A program made the position numbers and the translations under genes. The notes under the pieces were generated by a model that worked only from the letters and a program-made list of their open reading frames with translations, had not been told where the DNA came from and did no database searches. A stretch of DNA of 64,000 nucleotides from Desulfuromonadales bacterium (GTDB taxonomy: Bacteria > Desulfobacterota > Desulfuromonadia > Desulfuromonadales > BM103). The DNA is taken from positions 1 to 64,000 of the forward strand of contig JAQYVZ010000020.1 of NCBI GenBank assembly GCA_030145205.1, written 5' to 3'. Shown here piece after piece: positions 25,801-33,392 of this stretch; the stretch's first letter is position 1, and every line of letters begins with the position of its first letter.

Positions 25801-26072
25801 CCCGTCAGGAACAGCAAAAGAGCGATCGGCAGCCACCACCAGCCCAGTTGTTGCCAAAGAGCGTGTAAGGAGTTCATGGAGAGGAATGATGAGACAGGTT
25901 GATCCGTTGGTAGAAATTGATCTTCAGCCATGACACCGATCGGCCAGAGCACCCATGAGAGGGTCACAAGGAAAGCCGCAAAAGCATTTTTTATCGACAG
26001 AAATGGCGACAAACTGGGAGACCCCTCCGGCAAGAAAGTTCTACGTGAACGACGATATGTCGTCATAGACAA
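22815..26072 (-). CDS. Cache-PAS-GGDEF-EAL membrane protein (c-di-GMP turnover)
   Basis: A 1085-residue inner-membrane signalling protein. After a hydrophobic N-terminus and two membrane segments (about 28-48, 75-97 and 108-128) comes a periplasmic Cache region (about 135-440), a membrane helix (about 440-462) and a HAMP-like linker. A PAS domain (about 520-640), GGDEF (about 650-815) and EAL (about 825-1075) follow. The cyclase signature is SGDEF near residue 730. The base-contacting residues in NINDNYGHAVGD keep the canonical Asn and Asp, so a c-di-GMP cyclase is expected rather than a cGAMP-making Hypr enzyme. EAL motifs EALIRW, EITETAIMED, DDFGTGYSSL and AEGLE look catalytically complete. 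The net activity cannot be predicted. Confidence 0.92.
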   Translation of the reverse strand: MSMTTYRRSRRTFLPEGSPSLSPFLSIKNAFAAFLVTLSWVLWPIGVMAEDQFLPTDQPVSSFLSMNSLHALWQQLGWWWLPIALLLFLTGWLVWRLWKGKGSFQKNSLSWNILFVFSLVLLLLVINAVNYAQEYQRNSHQVQQHFLEHSQELIKQRVDFIIDFIEEERKYAEQRFKDSLKVSVDQAHDKALSLLAETDGAPSLKEQTALMMEALRKVQDQNQHSDLFVKRMDGTDLFSPDQPECEDRYTLASKDQDGVYYVQEMIRVSRDEGRGFVSCRINELGAPANGHGKLFYVRHVEPLDCFVGTSASLDVFDAEIRQEISVRLEALQFSGSLTIFGVSYDGTELFGPGQGRNMIGATDRNGVKVVQELIAAAKRGGGFVRYHMPASVDKQQYPKLSYSKPIPGWDSYIGAGVNLDHLDMELQRAQAQMLSLLFKQVVETAVLIPFVAAFFLLAGRWLSKRINRNIRVLETSLDKAAAEDVLVDTSQIEFEEFVHIAESANRMLQERQIASRALHESEERFRTMFDNAPLMVALLNPEGMPLFVNVQMSQATGFPLEELLEKPFLEIVAPQKKNVVRDCLDQVGSGRQSVSRLDSNFVTHGGHTLDVDQSLAPIFDAEGSVKYVMMMAKDITDRCQHEKRLEWLGMHDDLTGLANRAKVMYLVETVLSKKDVKDGGDVCWLLLADLDRFKNINDNYGHAVGDIFLKEVGERLQKICPEHGLTARLSGDEFVIVASFEDADAASRFAEKVCLEISLPIECNDLLLQVQVSIGLTAVTGESASEVLRRADLAMYQVKRSQLTGGIQVYNDQIEEAIRGRQKLENDIQAAITAPEQFQLYYQPIWNRTDGGLKGVEALIRWNHPTRGLVFPDEFIPQAEEGGLIVALGKIVLHIACRDLRGWHDQYPDLLEDGFRVSVNLSPQHLMTVDLVDEVHATLVEHDIDPGEICLEITETAIMEDPIVAARRLNALKALGLQIAIDDFGTGYSSLSYLNQFNVDLIKMDRSMTQNVDSVGTSAKVFTAVVNLAHDLGLKVVAEGLETQSQLIFLGNVDCDYVQGYLTGRPMTVDALAPLLEQSSCDLLR

Positions 26073-26179
26073 CAGGGCATCGGATCAACCTGAGAATAAA
26101 TCACCTTTCTGTATTCTAGCAGAAACACCCCGATCGTCCAGAGCTCAGGGCACACGAACCTGCTCTGAGCGCCGGGCAA

Positions 26180-27835
26180 TCAGCGTTGGATCAGAATTCC
26201 GCCTACAAACCGGGGGTCGAGGTCTTCAGGGGTGATGTTGCAGAACGCCTCCTGCCAGAATTCCAGACAGTACTCAGCAAAGGTGCCGCCGCCTTCCTCG
26301 AGCGTTTCCAGCCAGGCCGCTGTTTCTTCAACCAATTCCGGGGCCACCTGTCCGGATCGACACACCCGTTGATGCAAAACCACCAGATCGTCGACAGCGA
26401 CCGGCTCCGGCTGGAAGGACCGATCCAGCAGCCGGTTAGCGAGAGCAGTCAGGAAAATTTCTGACAGGGACAGGTCATCGACCGTTTCCAGCAGAACAGA
26501 CTCCAGGTCAAACTCCTCTGGCGGCAGCAAAGCAAAGTCGAAATGTTCCTCGAACAGGCGCCGCTGGATTTCCAGCAGACCAAGCCACTCTTCGCAGAGT
26601 TGGACCTGGTGCAGACGGGCAAACAAATCGGCCTCCTCCACACCATCTTCTGCCAGGCCTTGGTAAAACTGCGGGCAGCTCTCCAGTAACGGATCGAGCA
26701 TGGCCCGGAACGGCCGATCCAGATAAGCGCCGACTGTTGATTCCACAAGAGCTTTGGCGCGTCGCTGCAGACGCAGAGTCAGGCTGAAGCCGAGTCGGAA
26801 GAGGTGCTCGCAATAAACAGTCTTAAACAGCCCAGAGGCTTTACTAACATCCGTCCCCGCCAGAGACTCCAGGCCAATCTCCAGCAGACCGTAAATCTTC
26901 CGAATGCACGCCTGTACCTGGTCCAGATCGCCAACGTCGACCCCGTCAGCCATGGTCACTTTGTTAATCAGACAGGTCAGCTCCCAGGCAGTTGTTTCAT
27001 CGACCCCGGCGGCAAGAATTTCCCCCAGCAGGCCCTCCGGCTGGAACAGGGCCAACGCGAAGCCGGGCGCCAGGCTGCCATCAGCGAGTCCCATCGCCAG
27101 CTTCTGCTCATCGTCAGCCCTAAAGCTGTCCGGGTCGAGCCAGGCATACACCAGACGCGCCTCGAACGGATCTGGGAACCCGAGATCCTGCAACCGACCG
27201 GTCCGCTGTTGGTAGACACTTTCCTCGATCAGGCTTTCCCCTTCGGCACAAACCGCGTCCAGCAGGTAGCGAAAAAATTCAGGGACAACTTCGAACAGCC
27301 GTTTGAACAAGGCTCCGTAGAGCTGGGCACCGGCATCGTCATGATATTCAATGTGGTAACCACCGTCCCGCTGCTGTGCTTCGGCCCGAACCTCTTCATC
27401 GTCAATCATCTCAGGACCGACCAGCACCGCAGTTTCTTTTTTCAGGATCAGGACCAACAGCTCGAAATTGACCTGCTGTAGTTTCTCCACCACCTGGAGA
27501 TCTTCGCCCTTCAATAGCAAGGTGATCCAGGTCCGCGCCCGTACCGGGTCGATCTGATCACCCGACCAGCATTCGAAATCGAAAAAAGCCGTCCATTGCG
27601 CCGGGCTGACCAGACCGAGCAGATCAGAGCATTGTTCAGGGTCCAGAGCCTTGACCATCTGGTAGACTTCTTGCGCCGGCAGGGCCGTCATCAAATCGGC
27701 CCCCTGATCCGAATCAAGCAGCAACTCCATTTTCTGTTGAGGGTCCATTCGGCGCAGCCGCTCCAATTGCACTGGGCGCGATAGGGATTGGAACTCCTGA
27801 GGGGTGAGGTCTGATCCGTTTGAAGCTGATTTCAT
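26180..27835 (-). CDS. Conserved delta-proteobacterial protein of unknown function (DUF6178-like)
   Basis: A 551-residue, acidic, mostly helical cytoplasmic protein without a signal peptide or membrane segment. It begins with a pattern of short helices (LTPQEFQSLSRPVQLERLRRMDPQQKMELLLDS) resembling MgtE-N-type repeats, with recurring ALDPEQCSDLLGLVSPAQW-like units. I recognise it only as a long conserved hypothetical protein of Geobacter relatives, probably DUF6178. It is probably monocistronic, with about 100 bases to the GGDEF-EAL gene on the same strand downstream of its own start side. No function is offered. Confidence 0.7.
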   Translation of the reverse strand: MKSASNGSDLTPQEFQSLSRPVQLERLRRMDPQQKMELLLDSDQGADLMTALPAQEVYQMVKALDPEQCSDLLGLVSPAQWTAFFDFECWSGDQIDPVRARTWITLLLKGEDLQVVEKLQQVNFELLVLILKKETAVLVGPEMIDDEEVRAEAQQRDGGYHIEYHDDAGAQLYGALFKRLFEVVPEFFRYLLDAVCAEGESLIEESVYQQRTGRLQDLGFPDPFEARLVYAWLDPDSFRADDEQKLAMGLADGSLAPGFALALFQPEGLLGEILAAGVDETTAWELTCLINKVTMADGVDVGDLDQVQACIRKIYGLLEIGLESLAGTDVSKASGLFKTVYCEHLFRLGFSLTLRLQRRAKALVESTVGAYLDRPFRAMLDPLLESCPQFYQGLAEDGVEEADLFARLHQVQLCEEWLGLLEIQRRLFEEHFDFALLPPEEFDLESVLLETVDDLSLSEIFLTALANRLLDRSFQPEPVAVDDLVVLHQRVCRSGQVAPELVEETAAWLETLEEGGGTFAEYCLEFWQEAFCNITPEDLDPRFVGGILIQR

Positions 27836-27928
27836 GCGTGTTTCTCCTGTTGGTGTGAAGGCAATGTAATGTGTGTCGCGGCACAGGTCAAGTCTGGAAA
27901 AATATGCCTTGACGGGCTCACAAAAATC

Positions 27929-27975
27929 TCACCACGGAGGCACAGAGATCACAGAGATAAACGAGGAGAAATCTT
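27929..27975. repeat. Dispersed intergenic repeat of the CACGGAGGCACAGAG type
   Basis: The stretch contains CTCACCACGGAGGCACAGAG followed by ATCACAGAGATAAACGAGG. This resembles a common bacterial intergenic repeat whose minus-strand translation gives CDLCASVV, often mistaken for a small gene. Only one copy is seen in this window. Confidence 0.5.
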
Positions 27976-27994
27976 TGTGTTATCATAAGAAAAG

Positions 27995-28035
27995 CTCCCT
28001 CTCCCTTAAGGGGAGAGGTTTGAGGTGAGGGTGAC
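27995..28035 (+). repeat. CCCTCTCCC hairpin repeat overlapping a ribosome binding site
   Basis: CCCTCTCCCTTAAGGGGAGAGG forms a hairpin and is followed by GAGGTGAGGGTGA, the reverse complement of the family's CCCTCACC end. This tail ends just before the ATG at 28039, so GTGAGGG serves as the likely ribosome binding site of the next gene. Confidence 0.6.
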
Positions 28036-28038
28036 TCA

Positions 28039-28803
28039 ATGAAAACAAAAACCATGCGCTTTTTGAGCAAGTCCATCCTTCTACTGCTTGCCTGCAGCCT
28101 GTTCGCCCTCCCACCCGCTACGGCGGACACCCTTGACCTGCAAGCCCTGATCAAGGATGTTGAGCAGCAGTACATGGGACTATCGTCTCACGCCATCACC
28201 ATGATGCGGGTCAAGACCGCCCACTGGGATCGGACCCTGGAGATGGAAGCTTGGTCGCTCGAACGCGATTACTATTTGATACAGATTCTCGAACCGGCCA
28301 AGGAGCGCGGTGTCGCCACGCTCAAGCGCGACCGTGAGATTTGGAATTACCTGCCGAAAGTCGATCGCATCATCAAGGTACCGCCGTCAATGATGGGCGG
28401 CAGCTGGATGGGTAGCCACATCACCAATGATGACCTGGTCAAGGCGAGCCATGTCGATGAAGACTACACCTTCACTCTGCTGGAGGAGACCGACGACGAA
28501 TGGCGCATCGAATGTCTGCCGAGAGAAGATGCCGCGGTGGTCTGGGGCAAGATCATCTACCGAATCGGCAAGCAGCCGCGGGTTCCTCTGGATGTTGACT
28601 ATTTTGACGAAGAAATGATCCGGGTTCGCCAGATTTTATTTGAGGATGTCCGGACAATCGGCGAGCGGATCGTGCCGATGCGCCTGACCGTCCTACCCCT
28701 GGAGAAACCGGAGGAAATGACCGTGTTCGAATATCGGGATCTGGTCTTTGACCTGGGTCTCGATGAAAACTTCTTTTCCCTGCGTCGACTCAAACAGCGC
28801 TGA
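28039..28803 (+). CDS. Outer-membrane lipoprotein-sorting (LolA-like) protein
   Basis: A 254-residue exported protein with a signal peptide (about 1-29, ending PPATADT). The mature part fits the outer-membrane lipoprotein-sorting family with a LolA-like half-barrel: EMEAWSLERDYYLIQILEPAKERGVATLKRDREIWNYLPKVDRIIKVPPSMM. The GGSWMGSHITNDDLVK segment is a hallmark of this family. It begins a tightly spaced operon (2-base gap to the next gene) with two FtsX-type permeases, an ATPase and an outer-membrane protein. It probably carries the exported lipid or lipoprotein across the periplasm. Its start sits inside a dispersed repeat. Confidence 0.85.
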   Translation: MKTKTMRFLSKSILLLLACSLFALPPATADTLDLQALIKDVEQQYMGLSSHAITMMRVKTAHWDRTLEMEAWSLERDYYLIQILEPAKERGVATLKRDREIWNYLPKVDRIIKVPPSMMGGSWMGSHITNDDLVKASHVDEDYTFTLLEETDDEWRIECLPREDAAVVWGKIIYRIGKQPRVPLDVDYFDEEMIRVRQILFEDVRTIGERIVPMRLTVLPLEKPEEMTVFEYRDLVFDLGLDENFFSLRRLKQR

Positions 28804-28805
28804 CA

Positions 28806-30029
28806 ATGCTCTTTCGACTCGCCTCCAGAAACCTGTGGCGCAACCGCCGCCGCACTTTGCTGACCCTGTCGGCCATGGTGATCTCCGCCAGCCTGTTGAT
28901 TCTCGCCCTTGGCGTCTTTTCCGGCATGTTCGAGGACATGCTGGCCTCGGCCACGGAACAATATTCCGGGCACATGGTGCTGGCCAACCCTGAATACCAC
29001 AAACGTCGTGACATGTTCGCGGCCCTGCCGGAGCAGGTCGCCGAAAACCCAGCCCTGCTGCAGGCCACCGCGATCAAGGGACGCTCTCCCCGTTTGCGCA
29101 GCTTTGGCCTGCTCTCCCGCGACGACAGCAGCCAACCTGCTGAAGTGATGGGAATCCGGCCCGAGCTTGAACGGCAGGTCACGGCACTGCATACCAAGAT
29201 TGTCGACGGCAGCTACCTGGTGGACGATGATCCGCACGGCATCGTGCTGGGCGAAGGGCTGGCCCGCAAGCTTAAACTGGCCATCGGAGACGAGGTCGTG
29301 TTCGTAACCCAGGCGGCCGACGGGTCGATTGGCAATGACCTTTTGTATGTGCGTGGCATCTTTGCAACCGGCGACAGCCGCAACGACAACAGCCTGGTTC
29401 TGGCTGACCTGCTCTGGCTGCAAACAACCCTGGTTATGGATGGGAAAATACATGAAGTTGCTATGTCCGTCGGTGATCCAATGCAGGCCGCCGCTATCGC
29501 CGACAAGTTGAACCGGCAGCTGCCGGCAGAGACCGAAGTCCTCGACTGGGGGGATCTGCTGCCGGAAATGCGGGAAGTCATTGCCACCTATGATGTCAGC
29601 CGGATGATTTTCGTCAGCATCCTTTACATGGCAACCGGGCTGGGCATTCTCAACACCTTCTTCATGTCGGTCATGGAGCGGACTCGCGAGTTTGGCATTC
29701 TCATGGCCCAGGGCATGCGACCCTGGACCGTGCGCTGGCTGGTCATGCTGGAAACCCTGCTGATGGGCTGCATCGCCTTGCTGATCGGCCTGGCGCTCGG
29801 CGTCCTGATGACACTGTTCATGGCTACGGTTGGCATCGATCTCTCCGGGCACATTACACCGGTCACCTATGCTGGCGGCACCATCCTGCCGCGTCTGCAT
29901 GCTGTGTTCGAGATGAGCAACTTTACGGTGCCGGCGTTCATGCTGCTGCTGGTCTGCCTGGTCGCCGGCTTTTTGCCGGCCAACCGCGCGGCGCGACTCG
30001 ACCCGGTCGTCGCGATTCGGGAGGAGTAA
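28806..30029 (+). CDS. FtsX/LolC-type ABC permease (first)
   Basis: A 407-residue MacB/FtsX-family permease: one N-terminal membrane helix (about 20-42) with the preceding NLWRNRRRTLLTL, a large periplasmic domain (about 45-265), and three C-terminal helices ending SNFTVPAFMLLLVCLVAGFLPA. The C-terminal PANRAARLDPVVAIREE is the usual family ending. It starts two bases after the LolA-like gene and is followed after five bases by its partner permease. With the ATPase at 31,349 the two would form a heterodimeric LolCDE-like transporter that extracts lipid-linked cargo from the inner membrane rather than pumping solutes. Confidence 0.88.
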   Translation: MLFRLASRNLWRNRRRTLLTLSAMVISASLLILALGVFSGMFEDMLASATEQYSGHMVLANPEYHKRRDMFAALPEQVAENPALLQATAIKGRSPRLRSFGLLSRDDSSQPAEVMGIRPELERQVTALHTKIVDGSYLVDDDPHGIVLGEGLARKLKLAIGDEVVFVTQAADGSIGNDLLYVRGIFATGDSRNDNSLVLADLLWLQTTLVMDGKIHEVAMSVGDPMQAAAIADKLNRQLPAETEVLDWGDLLPEMREVIATYDVSRMIFVSILYMATGLGILNTFFMSVMERTREFGILMAQGMRPWTVRWLVMLETLLMGCIALLIGLALGVLMTLFMATVGIDLSGHITPVTYAGGTILPRLHAVFEMSNFTVPAFMLLLVCLVAGFLPANRAARLDPVVAIREE

Positions 30030-30034
30030 CCGTC

Positions 30035-31267
30035 ATGGACGCTCTTCGCCTGGCCTGGAGAAATCTCTGGCGCAACCGTCGCCGTACCTTGATTACCCTG
30101 TCGGCGATCGCCTTCAGCATTATGCTGCTGCAAATGAGTCACAACTTGTCGTTCGGCGTCTACGAGCAAATGGTCGACAGCGGCGTGCGTGCCGGTGCCG
30201 GGCACATGGCGATCTACCGAAACGGCTATCTCAACAGCCGCGACGAAAACCTGGACTTTGACACCGGCACGCTGGTTGAACAGATCGAAGCCCTGGAAGG
30301 CGTCAGCCAGGTTCTGCCGCGCCTCTACATTCCGGGTTTGGCACAATCGAGCCGGGAAAGCCGCGGCATCCTGCTGATCGGTGTTGACCCGGACCGGGAA
30401 CGCCAGGCCAACCCGTTTCTGCGCAACATGGTCGATACTGATATGCTCCGCGGTTCATCGTCACGTGACGCCATTATCGGCTGGCGGCTTATGGATGAGC
30501 TGCAGATCAAGCCGGGCCAGAAATTCGTGGTCACGGCCCAGCACACGGATGGCACGCTGCATGCGGAACTGTTGCGGGTTCGCAGCGTGGTCAAGTCGGG
30601 AATCAAGGATATCGATAGCTCGTTGATCATGGTCGGCCGGGACCGGGCAGCCCTGCTCAGCGGACAGATCGGTAAGGTCCATGAACTGGCCATCATACTG
30701 CAGAAGGCGAAACTGGACCGCCAGGTTTTCCCGGCGGTCGCAGCTATAGCGAAGCAACAGCCCAACATCCGGACCGTCGGCTGGGAAGAGGCCATGCCGA
30801 ATCTCGCCAACGCGATCAAGCTCGATTACACCAGCTCCAAATTTGTGTTCCTGATCATTCTCGCCATCGTGACGATCGGAGTTGTAAACACCTTGCTGAT
30901 GTCGGTGATGGAACGCATGCGTGAGTTCGGCGTTATTCTCGCTCTCGGCAGCACTCCGATGAAACTTCGTGGGATTATCCTGGTCGAAGCCGGTCTGCTC
31001 GGCATCAGCGCCGCAGCCCTGGGGTGCCTCTTCGGCAGCCTGGCAACCTGGTACCTGTGGGCGGTCGGCATCAACCTGGAAACCTTTATCTCGGGGACGC
31101 TCGAGTTTGGCGGGGTGGTCTTCGACCCAGTCATGCGCGCCATCTGGGATATCAACTGGATGATAAAAATCGCTCTCTACGTGATCGGCTTGACCCTTCT
31201 GGCCGGGCTCTACCCAGCCATCAAGGCGGGCCGAATTACCCCGGTTGAAGCGATGCGGCACCATTAA
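30035..31267 (+). CDS. FtsX/LolE-type ABC permease (second)
   Basis: A 410-residue partner of the preceding permease with the same layout: N-terminal LAWRNLWRNRRRTLITLSA helix, periplasmic domain, then three helices (about 275-300, 320-345 and 370-395) and the tail AIKAGRITPVEAMRHH. The two permeases are clearly paralogous (both begin NLWRNRRRTL), implying an old duplication and a heterodimer. An 81-base gap holding a dispersed hairpin repeat separates it from the ATPase gene. The cargo is unknown. Confidence 0.88.
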   Translation: MDALRLAWRNLWRNRRRTLITLSAIAFSIMLLQMSHNLSFGVYEQMVDSGVRAGAGHMAIYRNGYLNSRDENLDFDTGTLVEQIEALEGVSQVLPRLYIPGLAQSSRESRGILLIGVDPDRERQANPFLRNMVDTDMLRGSSSRDAIIGWRLMDELQIKPGQKFVVTAQHTDGTLHAELLRVRSVVKSGIKDIDSSLIMVGRDRAALLSGQIGKVHELAIILQKAKLDRQVFPAVAAIAKQQPNIRTVGWEEAMPNLANAIKLDYTSSKFVFLIILAIVTIGVVNTLLMSVMERMREFGVILALGSTPMKLRGIILVEAGLLGISAAALGCLFGSLATWYLWAVGINLETFISGTLEFGGVVFDPVMRAIWDINWMIKIALYVIGLTLLAGLYPAIKAGRITPVEAMRHH

Positions 31268-31280
31268 ATTTAGAAAGAAA

Positions 31281-31304
31281 TCCTCTCTCCCGCCAAGGGA
31301 GAGG
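31281..31304 (+). repeat. Short copy of the CTCTCCC hairpin repeat inside an operon
   Basis: CCTCTCTCCC and GGGAGAGG pair across the loop GCCAA. It lies between the second permease and the ATPase gene. No T run follows on the plus strand, so it is unlikely to stop transcription. Confidence 0.6.
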
Positions 31305-31348
31305 AAGAAAAAGCAAAAGGTTCTCGCATTTCGCACTCCGAGGTTGAT

Positions 31349-32038
31349 ATGTCCTTAATTGAACTGAGAAACGTCTCAAAAATTTATCGGACCGGCAATC
31401 TGGAGGTTGCGGCCCTGTCGGACCTATCTCTGACGTTCGCGGCTGGCGAGTTTGCCGTACTGGCCGGGCCTTCCGGGTCGGGTAAGACCACGGCGCTGAA
31501 CCTGATCGGCTGTCTCGACCAGCCGACCTCCGGCCAGGTTTTGCTCGAAGGTCGGGACATGGGCGAAGCGAAACCGAAGGAGCTTGCCGACTTCCGGCTA
31601 CAGCACATCGGATTCATCTTCCAGTCCTACAACCTGATTCCGGTTCTGACCGCTGCGGAGAATGCAGAATTTACCCTGATGCTTAAGGGCGTTCCCCACG
31701 TCAAAAGACGGCAGCGGGTTGAACAGCTTTTCGAGGAACTGGGCATCAGCGGCCTCGAAGACAGGAAACCGGCGGACCTCTCAGGCGGCCAGCAACAACG
31801 CGTGGCAATTGCCAGGGCTATGGCGGCCGAACCACACGTTATTCTGGCAGATGAACCGACCGCCAACCTCGATTCGCGGACAGCCGAAGAGTTACTGGCG
31901 CTGATGCGCGACCTGAACAACCGACGCGGCACCACTTTCCTGTTCAGCTCACACGATGATCGGGTGATTGCCCAGGCCCGTCGCGTTATCCGCCTGGAGG
32001 ATGGCTGCCTGCACGATGACACAGGGCCGTTGTCATGA
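31349..32038 (+). CDS. LolD/MacB-type ABC ATPase
   Basis: A 229-residue nucleotide-binding subunit. Walker A is GPSGSGKTT (residues 40-48), the Q loop is FQSYNLIP (91-98), the signature is LSGGQQQRVAIARAM (144-158), Walker B is VILADEPTANLD (164-175), and the switch His lies in FSSHDDR. The short length and ANLDSRTA sequence are typical of LolD/MacB/FtsE subunits that work with FtsX-type permeases. Its last four bases (ATGA) overlap the start of the next gene, so the outer-membrane protein is translationally coupled to it. Confidence 0.92.
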   Translation: MSLIELRNVSKIYRTGNLEVAALSDLSLTFAAGEFAVLAGPSGSGKTTALNLIGCLDQPTSGQVLLEGRDMGEAKPKELADFRLQHIGFIFQSYNLIPVLTAAENAEFTLMLKGVPHVKRRQRVEQLFEELGISGLEDRKPADLSGGQQQRVAIARAMAAEPHVILADEPTANLDSRTAEELLALMRDLNNRRGTTFLFSSHDDRVIAQARRVIRLEDGCLHDDTGPLS

Positions 32039-33261
32039 GAGACCGATTGTCCCGGTGGCCCCTTTGCCTGCTACTGCCCGGTCTGATCCTGGCCTGGTTT
32101 AATCCCGGACAGTCTCTGGCCCTGACAGCGCCGGAATGGTCCGGATCACTCAAAACCCTGAACATTATTAGCGAAAAGGATCCAACCGGGGCCATTCCCG
32201 ATTCACAGTTGTCGAGCAATCGTTTCCGCCTCGAACTGGGCTGGGCATTGAACCAGCATCTCCGCCTGGAAGCGGCTCTTGATCATCAGCTCCTCTGGGC
32301 GGACCCGGCCGACCTTCTGGAGCTGTCCACCGACGGAGTCAATCGCCGCCTCGACCTTGAAACCACCTGGCACCACAGCGACGCATGGCGCAGCCGTCTG
32401 CAGCTTGATCATTTCAACCTCCGCCTGACCTTAAATAACCTGGATGCCGTAATCGGCCGGCAGGCGATCGGCTTCGGGCGCATCGTGATCTTCTCACCTC
32501 TGGATATCATCGCGCCCTTCCCACCCGACGCTCTGGATACGAATGTCCGGCCGGGTGTCGATGCCATCCAGATGTCGACTTACTACGACCTCAACGGGCA
32601 GCTTGGTGGAGCCTACGTCTTTGGAGATGTGCAACGCCACAACTCCTGGCTGCTGACATGGTCGGACAATCGCGGGGGAATTGACCTGCTGGCGATTGGT
32701 GGCCGCTTACGGAAACGACCAATGTTCGGCTTCGGCCTGGCCGGGAACCTCGGAACTTTGGGCCTCAAGGCGGAGGCCGCACATTATGAAGGACAGCGAA
32801 CGAATGAACCTGGGGGCGACCTGCATCACTCCTTCACAATCGGCGCATTGGAGGCCTGGTACCGTTTTGACAACGGTCTGACCCTGATCAGCCAGTATCT
32901 CTACAACGGGGCCGGGTCCGACAACCCGGCTGAATATCTCAATGTCGCCGCCTCAGCCCCAGTGCAAGAAGGGTTGACCGCCCTGCTCGGCCGGAGCTAC
33001 CTGCTCGTGGCCCCCTCTTATGAACTACACCCCCTCGTAACACTGAATGGGCTGTTGATCTGGAATCTTGACGACGATTCAGTGTTGATCCGGCCAAGCC
33101 TGCAATTCGAACCGCTCGATTCCCTCTCACTGGAACTCTTTTTAACCCTGCACAGCGGTGCGCACCCTACCTCTAGCTCATCAATTTTGTTTCCCATTCC
33201 CCGCAGCGAATTCGGTCTTCGTGGCGCCAGCGGCGGTCTTTTCGTCACCTTTTATTTCTAA
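32035..33261 (+). CDS. Outer-membrane beta-barrel protein of the export operon
   Basis: A 408-residue protein with a signal peptide (cleavage near LALTAPEW, residues 25-35) and many amphipathic strands (HLRLEAALDHQLLW, WRSRLQLDHFNLRLTL, FGFGLAGNLGTLGLKAEAAHYEG). It ends GGLFVTFYF, a good outer-membrane assembly signal with a C-terminal Phe. I do not recognise a named family; it resembles uncharacterised porin-like proteins found next to LolA-like/FtsX operons. Overlap with the ATPase gene ties it to the transporter, so it is likely to receive or insert the exported cargo at the outer membrane. Confidence 0.8.
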   Translation: MRDRLSRWPLCLLLPGLILAWFNPGQSLALTAPEWSGSLKTLNIISEKDPTGAIPDSQLSSNRFRLELGWALNQHLRLEAALDHQLLWADPADLLELSTDGVNRRLDLETTWHHSDAWRSRLQLDHFNLRLTLNNLDAVIGRQAIGFGRIVIFSPLDIIAPFPPDALDTNVRPGVDAIQMSTYYDLNGQLGGAYVFGDVQRHNSWLLTWSDNRGGIDLLAIGGRLRKRPMFGFGLAGNLGTLGLKAEAAHYEGQRTNEPGGDLHHSFTIGALEAWYRFDNGLTLISQYLYNGAGSDNPAEYLNVAASAPVQEGLTALLGRSYLLVAPSYELHPLVTLNGLLIWNLDDDSVLIRPSLQFEPLDSLSLELFLTLHSGAHPTSSSSILFPIPRSEFGLRGASGGLFVTFYF

Positions 33262-33392
33262 ATTTTTCATTCAATGTTTTTTTAATTCCCTGAAAATGCA
33301 GGCTGACATTGCAGATTTGGAAAGGCTTGGTATGCTTTTGCCATGGGTTTTATGATGCCTTTTCATCCGATTCCACCCGAAGGAGACCGCCT

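Noticed and set aside
27918-28175. Minus-strand frame ending CDLCASVVRFL
   Set aside because: It is the known false translation of a dispersed intergenic repeat and overlaps a real plus-strand gene.
33325-33350. Sigma-54-like TTGGTATGCTTTTGCC before the OmpA-family gene
   Set aside because: The GG to GC spacing is nine instead of ten bases, which sigma-54 promoters rarely tolerate.
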